Assembly (NCBI GenBank): GCA_964592095.1
Contig: CAZQER010000048.1
Coordinates: 1 to 8,494, forward strand
Source: EX4484-2 sp964592095
GTDB taxonomy: Archaea; Altiarchaeota; Altiarchaeia; IMC4; QMZM01
DNA: 8,494 nucleotides
Direction of reading: 5' to 3'
Part shown: in pieces, positions 5,071 to 8,494 of the stretch
Position numbering within the stretch: the stretch's first letter is position 1
How the letters are laid out: each line of letters opens with the position of its first letter
The notes under the pieces: generated by a model
Database searches by the model: none
What the model was told of the DNA's origin: nothing
The model's input: only the letters and a program-made list of their open reading frames with translations
Program-made: the position numbers and the translations under genes

Positions 5071-6720
5071 ATGAATTTAGATAAACCAATACATGAAATA
5101 ATTTCTCTTCTTAAAGGAGGAAATATAACCTCAAAGGATGAACTGAATAGAGTCAAGTTAGATATATCCAAAAAATATCATCTGAATAGAGTTATCAAGG
5201 ATTCTGAAATCTTGGATAGGTTGGATATCTCTGAAAGGAAAATATTCCTTAGATTATTACAAAAAAAACCAATAAGAACGATATCTGGCGTGGCAGTAGT
5301 TGCAGTTATGACAAGACCACATAAATGTCCTCATGGGAGATGCAAGTATTGTCCTGGTGGACCTGAAATAAATGTTCCCCAAAGTTATACTGGAGAGGAA
5401 CCAGCTACAAGAAGGGCAATTCAATATTCGTTCCATCCATATCTTCAAACAACATTTAGACTGTACCAACTTAAAAGTATAGGGCATCCTATTGATAAGA
5501 TAGAACTTATTGTTATGGGTGGTACTTTAACCGCACAATGTATTGATTATCAGGAGTGGTTTGTGAAGGAATGTCTGAGGGCAATGAATGAATTTAGCAA
5601 AAACTATGATATAATAAAAAGGTATGGAGATGATAAATTTTTAAAAAAATTTGAGAGTGAGCAAAAGAGATTTTATTATATGGAAGGAATTCAGAAGGAA
5701 AATGAAAATTCTATGGTTAGATGTGTGGGCATTACATTTGAACCAAGACCAGATTGGGCTAAAAGGGAACAGATAAATCTTATGCTAAAATTTGGTGTAA
5801 CGAGGGTTGAAACCGGAGTTCAAAATCCATTTGACTTTATTTACAAAAGAGTTGATAGGGGACATACTGTTGATGATGTGGTTGAGGCTACACAGCAGAT
5901 GAAGGATTCTGGATTGAAGGTCTCATATCATATGATGCCCGGTATACTTGGTAACAGACCAGAACTTGATTTTCATGCATTTGAAATGATTTTCAATGAT
6001 GAAAGATTCAGACCAGACATGGTAAAGATATACCCTTGTGTGGTGATAAGGGGTACTGAATACTACAAAAAATGGAAAACCAATGAATTTCAACCGATAA
6101 AAACAAACGATGCAGTGAATCTTATAGTTAGAGTCAAAAAAATAATGCCACCTTGGATTAGAACAATGAGAATAATGAGAGATATCCCTTCAAATCTCAT
6201 TGAGGCTGGTGTGAAGGCAAGCAATTTGGGGGAACTGGTTTATAAGAGAATGAATGAATTAAATGTAAGATGTAGATGTATTAGATGCAGAGAGGTGGGT
6301 AGATTCATTTCAAAGGACATTGAGCCACAGATAGATGATATAAGGTTAAAAAGAATAGATTATAAAGCAAGTAAGGGTAATGAAATATTCCTATCGTTTG
6401 AGGATATAAAAAGAGACATCCTTATCGGTTTTATTAGACTTCGTGTTCCCTATAAGCCATTCAGGTCAGAAATTGATGAAGAAACAGCACTGATTAGAGA
6501 ATTGCATATCTATGGTCCAATGGTTGAGATAGGTGAAAAGCCTTCATATGAATGGCAACACAGAGGGTATGGAAAGGAACTTCTATCAGAGGCAGAAAGA
6601 ATCAGCAGGGAGGAGTTTGATAAGAAAAGGATTCTTGTGACAAGTGGTATTGGTGTGAGGGGATACTATAGAAAATTTGGCTATAAAAAAATAGGCGTTT
6701 ATATGGGGAAGAAATTATAA
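5071..6720 (+). CDS. elp3: Elp3, tRNA uridine-34 5-carboxymethyl-type modification enzyme (radical SAM/GNAT)
   Basis: Elp3 uses a radical-SAM domain and an acetyl-CoA-binding domain to build the cm5-type group on C5 of tRNA wobble uridine; in archaea it works without the other Elongator subunits. The 549-residue length is normal. The [4Fe-4S] site is CPHGRCKYC (C86, C91, C94), followed by PGGP. Further Elp3 signatures are LIVMGGT (146-152), GVTRVETGVQ (242-251), YHMMPG (286-291) and RDIPSNLIEAG (370-380). A linker with C401, C403 and C406 (CRCIRC) probably binds zinc. The GNAT domain (about 435-549) has the acetyl-CoA loop HRGYGKELL (497-505) and the late VRGYYRKFGY (529-538). The gene begins 6 bases after rps17e and its TAA touches the ATG of the next gene. 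Confidence 0.97.
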   Translation: MNLDKPIHEIISLLKGGNITSKDELNRVKLDISKKYHLNRVIKDSEILDRLDISERKIFLRLLQKKPIRTISGVAVVAVMTRPHKCPHGRCKYCPGGPEINVPQSYTGEEPATRRAIQYSFHPYLQTTFRLYQLKSIGHPIDKIELIVMGGTLTAQCIDYQEWFVKECLRAMNEFSKNYDIIKRYGDDKFLKKFESEQKRFYYMEGIQKENENSMVRCVGITFEPRPDWAKREQINLMLKFGVTRVETGVQNPFDFIYKRVDRGHTVDDVVEATQQMKDSGLKVSYHMMPGILGNRPELDFHAFEMIFNDERFRPDMVKIYPCVVIRGTEYYKKWKTNEFQPIKTNDAVNLIVRVKKIMPPWIRTMRIMRDIPSNLIEAGVKASNLGELVYKRMNELNVRCRCIRCREVGRFISKDIEPQIDDIRLKRIDYKASKGNEIFLSFEDIKRDILIGFIRLRVPYKPFRSEIDEETALIRELHIYGPMVEIGEKPSYEWQHRGYGKELLSEAERISREEFDKKRILVTSGIGVRGYYRKFGYKKIGVYMGKKL

Positions 6721-7827
6721 ATGATGGAAATGAATGAAAGCGAGAAGATTTCTTATACAATTGACCTGTCTAAAAAGGTAATAAAGGATTGTTGTGTTGA
6801 GAATGGTGCAATTATTGCTGCAAATACTGATAAGGGGTATTACCCAAAAGATGCAAGTTCTTATAGATATGTATGGCCAAGGGACGCATCATTTGTATGT
6901 GTTGCATCTGATATTTTAAATATAAAAATTCAGGAAGATTTCTTTCAGTGGTGTCTTGAGAGAGCAGAGGATTTTGATAGGAAAGGGGTTTTCTACCAGA
7001 ATTACCATACAAATGGAGTAAAGGCAGGATATCAGTTTCAACCTGACCAAACTGGAAGTGTTCTATGGGCTATATGGCACCATTACAGAGACAGATTAGA
7101 GGATGCACTTGAATTCGGGGAGTTGATAAAAAAAGGTGCAAACGGCATATGTAGGGTATGGAACGGAAAAAATTTTTCTATTCCTACATACGATATATGG
7201 GAGGAGAGATGCACATTTCCAGATTTGGGGGATAATCATACATATTCATTGGCTGCATGTGCAATGGGTTTAAGATACGCGAATGAGATTATAGAGAACA
7301 AAAAATGGATTGGGATTGCAGATGAGATGGAGAGGCAGATTAAAGAGGCATATAGAGGATACTTTATCAGAACATCTGGTAAAATTTATGATACGAGTAT
7401 TGATAGTTCACTTTTGGGTTTATTATACCCCTTTAATATATCAAGTATATCAAAACACGGAGATGTTACAGATGGAATTACAGATAGAATGATTATAAAT
7501 ACTATAAATGTGATTGAGAAAAGAGTTGTAAAAAATGGTGGTGTTTATAGATATGAATCCGATAGATATGATGGGTGGGTTTTCAATGGAAATGTTAGAT
7601 TCAAAGGTGCCGGAGCATGGCCTGTTTTGAATTTCTGGATGTCTATCTGTTGTTCAATTATTGGAGATGAGAAAAAAGGTAGAAGGTACTACAGATGGGT
7701 TCTTGATAAAACAAATGGCTATCTCCCAGAACAAATATTTGAGAATAGATTGCAAAAATCTGTCTCTCCATTGGTATGGTCACACGCTATGTTCATCATA
7801 GCATCGAAATTTTTGGGTTATCTATAG
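6721..7827 (+). CDS. Glycoside hydrolase family 15 protein (glucoamylase/trehalase-like), catalytic domain only
   Basis: The 368-residue product matches the (alpha/alpha)6-barrel of family GH15, whose inverting enzymes release glucose from starch-, glycogen- or trehalose-type substrates. Signatures are YRYVWPRDAS (48-57) at substrate subsite -1, QPDQTG (107-112), WEER (160-163) holding the probable catalytic acid, and YLPEQIF (334-340) with E337 as probable catalytic base. Both catalytic positions look intact. The N-terminal beta-sandwich of most prokaryotic GH15 enzymes (usually 600 or more residues) is absent. No signal peptide is seen, so it probably acts in the cytoplasm. The ATG directly follows the elp3 stop; ATGs at 6724 and 6730 are alternatives. 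A weak purine-rich site GGGGAAG (6705-6711) lies 9 bases upstream. The exact substrate cannot be read from sequence. Confidence 0.9.
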   Translation: MMEMNESEKISYTIDLSKKVIKDCCVENGAIIAANTDKGYYPKDASSYRYVWPRDASFVCVASDILNIKIQEDFFQWCLERAEDFDRKGVFYQNYHTNGVKAGYQFQPDQTGSVLWAIWHHYRDRLEDALEFGELIKKGANGICRVWNGKNFSIPTYDIWEERCTFPDLGDNHTYSLAACAMGLRYANEIIENKKWIGIADEMERQIKEAYRGYFIRTSGKIYDTSIDSSLLGLLYPFNISSISKHGDVTDGITDRMIINTINVIEKRVVKNGGVYRYESDRYDGWVFNGNVRFKGAGAWPVLNFWMSICCSIIGDEKKGRRYYRWVLDKTNGYLPEQIFENRLQKSVSPLVWSHAMFIIASKFLGYL

Positions 7828-7839
7828 AATTCTATGGAG

Positions 7840-7863
7840 TTTTATTATTTTATTATTTTATTA
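7840..7863 (+). repeat. Perfect tandem repeat, 3 x TTTTATTA
   Basis: Three identical 8-bp copies of TTTTATTA stand head to tail, followed by a partial TT. They lie between the GH15 stop (7827) and the likely MscS start (7879), or inside the first codons if the ATG at 7834 is used. The T-rich strand is the sense strand, so the run could act as an archaeal T-rich terminator for the upstream genes. The middle of the tract is also about 27 bases before the ATG at 7879, where a TATA box would sit. Confidence 0.85.
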
Positions 7864-7878
7864 TTCAATAATTATATC

Positions 7879-8409
7879 ATGGAGGAAATATCTTATGACA
7901 AAATAATTGGATTTATATATCCTGTTATATTGGATATATTAGAGAGACTGATAATTTTATCTATAATCGTTATTCTTGCCCACTTTGTTATACAGATTAT
8001 TGACAGGATTCTTGGTAAGGTTTTTGACCATACAAAATTTGACCAAACCCTTGAGGAGTTTATCCATAAAACAATAATAACGGTATCATGGCTTATAACC
8101 TTAGGTATTGTTCTTGTTTTCCTTGGTGTTGATGTTAATGCAGTTGTAACGAGCTTTGGTGTTGGAAGTTTTATCATCGGTTTTGCATTGAAGGATACTC
8201 TAAATAATCTTGCTTCTGGTGTTATGATTCTGTTAAATAAACCATTTAGGGTTGGAGACGAGGTTGAGATAAAAGGGAAGAGAGGGGTTGTAAGAACAAT
8301 AAGTATGAGTAATACAGTACTGATAACAAAGGAAAATGAAATGATAACACTGCCAAATTCAATAGTGTGGGGTAATCCAATCACAAATTTTACTGAATAT
8401 AAAGGGTAA
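7879..8409 (+). CDS. mscS: Small-conductance mechanosensitive channel, short MscS type
   Basis: MscS channels open under membrane tension to release solutes on osmotic downshock. From the ATG at 7879 the protein has 176 residues. Three membrane segments are visible: about 23-42, 66-84, and the pore helix 88-120 with the Gly/Ala-rich FGVGSFIIGFALKD and NNLASGVMIL. The conserved beta-domain start NKPFRVGDEVEIKGKRG and the PNSIVWGNPITNF segment follow. The protein ends just after this beta domain and lacks the C-terminal alpha/beta cage of E. coli MscS (286 residues). An in-frame ATG at 7834 would add 15 residues encoded largely by the TTTTATTA repeat; I prefer 7879 because the extra part is low-complexity, but the start is uncertain. 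No Shine-Dalgarno site supports either one. Confidence 0.88.
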   Translation: MEEISYDKIIGFIYPVILDILERLIILSIIVILAHFVIQIIDRILGKVFDHTKFDQTLEEFIHKTIITVSWLITLGIVLVFLGVDVNAVVTSFGVGSFIIGFALKDTLNNLASGVMILLNKPFRVGDEVEIKGKRGVVRTISMSNTVLITKENEMITLPNSIVWGNPITNFTEYKG

Positions 8410-8422
8410 AGGAAAAAAGAAA

Positions 8423-8494
8423 ATGAAGGTATATAAAAATATATTCCTATTGATTTCTATTTTATTTGTTTTACTCATAGATGGTTGTATTGAA
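8423..8494 (+). CDS. Start of a secreted lipoprotein (3' partial)
   Basis: Only 24 codons are present before the window ends. They encode a basic start (MKVYKN), a hydrophobic core rich in Ile, Leu and Phe, and LIDGC at residues 18-22, which resembles a lipobox with C22 as the lipid-anchored residue. This indicates export through a lipoprotein-type signal peptide and anchoring to the outer face of the cell membrane. The purine-rich AAAGGAAAAAAG just before the ATG may serve for ribosome binding. The gene starts 13 bases after mscS and is probably in the same transcript. The mature protein is outside the window, so function is unknown. Confidence 0.6.
   Translation, partial: MKVYKNIFLLISILFVLLIDGCIE

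Noticed and set aside
7893..8384. Minus-strand reading frame opposite mscS
   Set aside because: The plus strand has clear MscS motifs; the opposite frame shows only low-complexity hydrophobic shadow sequence.
1..8494. CRISPR array, transposon or defence system
   Set aside because: No spaced repeats, transposase-like motifs or terminal inverted repeats were seen; the genes are mostly core archaeal functions.

Overview
The window looks like a piece of an A+T-rich archaeal chromosome. The gene families are archaeal: a Hel308 helicase, eS17 ribosomal protein, stand-alone archaeal Elp3, an Ncs6/CTU1-type tRNA thiolase, and a tRNA-Trp with a bulge-helix-bulge intron. Promoters are short TATA boxes placed about 25-33 bases before start codons, and Shine-Dalgarno sites are weak or absent. 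The tRNA-Trp intron carrying a box C/D guide is best known from Euryarchaeota, so a euryarchaeal relative is my best guess. Stable G+C-rich RNA elements in an A+T-rich genome hint at a thermophile. I cannot name a species.

Layout. 2-139 (+) is the C-terminal end of a membrane-anchored surface protein (Thr-rich stalk plus one membrane helix). 221-673 (+) is an unrecognised winged-helix-like protein, overlapped by 657-1601 (+), an Ncs6/CTU1 tRNA wobble-uridine thiolase. 1613-3682 (-) is Hel308, converging on ncs6 with 11 bases between them and diverging from the tRNA gene. 3732-3883 (+) is tRNA-Trp(CCA) with a 79-nt intron (3770-3848). 3885-3940 is a G+C-rich pair of hairpins of unknown role. 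Then follows a close-packed plus-strand series: sppA (3980-4876), rps17e (4864-5064), elp3 (5071-6720), a glycoside hydrolase family 15 protein (6721-7827), a short MscS-type channel (about 7879-8409, or from 7834), and the start of a lipoprotein gene (8423 to the window end). No gene-free stretch exceeds 300 bases.

How it fits together. The most striking theme is position 34, the wobble base of tRNA. Ncs6 (2-thiolation of U34), Elp3 (5-carboxymethyl-type modification of U34) and the tRNA-Trp intron, whose box C/D guide is placed exactly to methylate C34 of its own tRNA, lie within about 6 kb. The guide and the splice-site fold use the same bases, so methylation and splicing compete structurally. 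The second theme is the cell envelope: a surface protein, SppA, MscS and a lipoprotein. The least explained elements are the hairpin pair at 3885-3940, the winged-helix protein before ncs6, and a perfect 3 x 8-bp tandem repeat just before the MscS gene.
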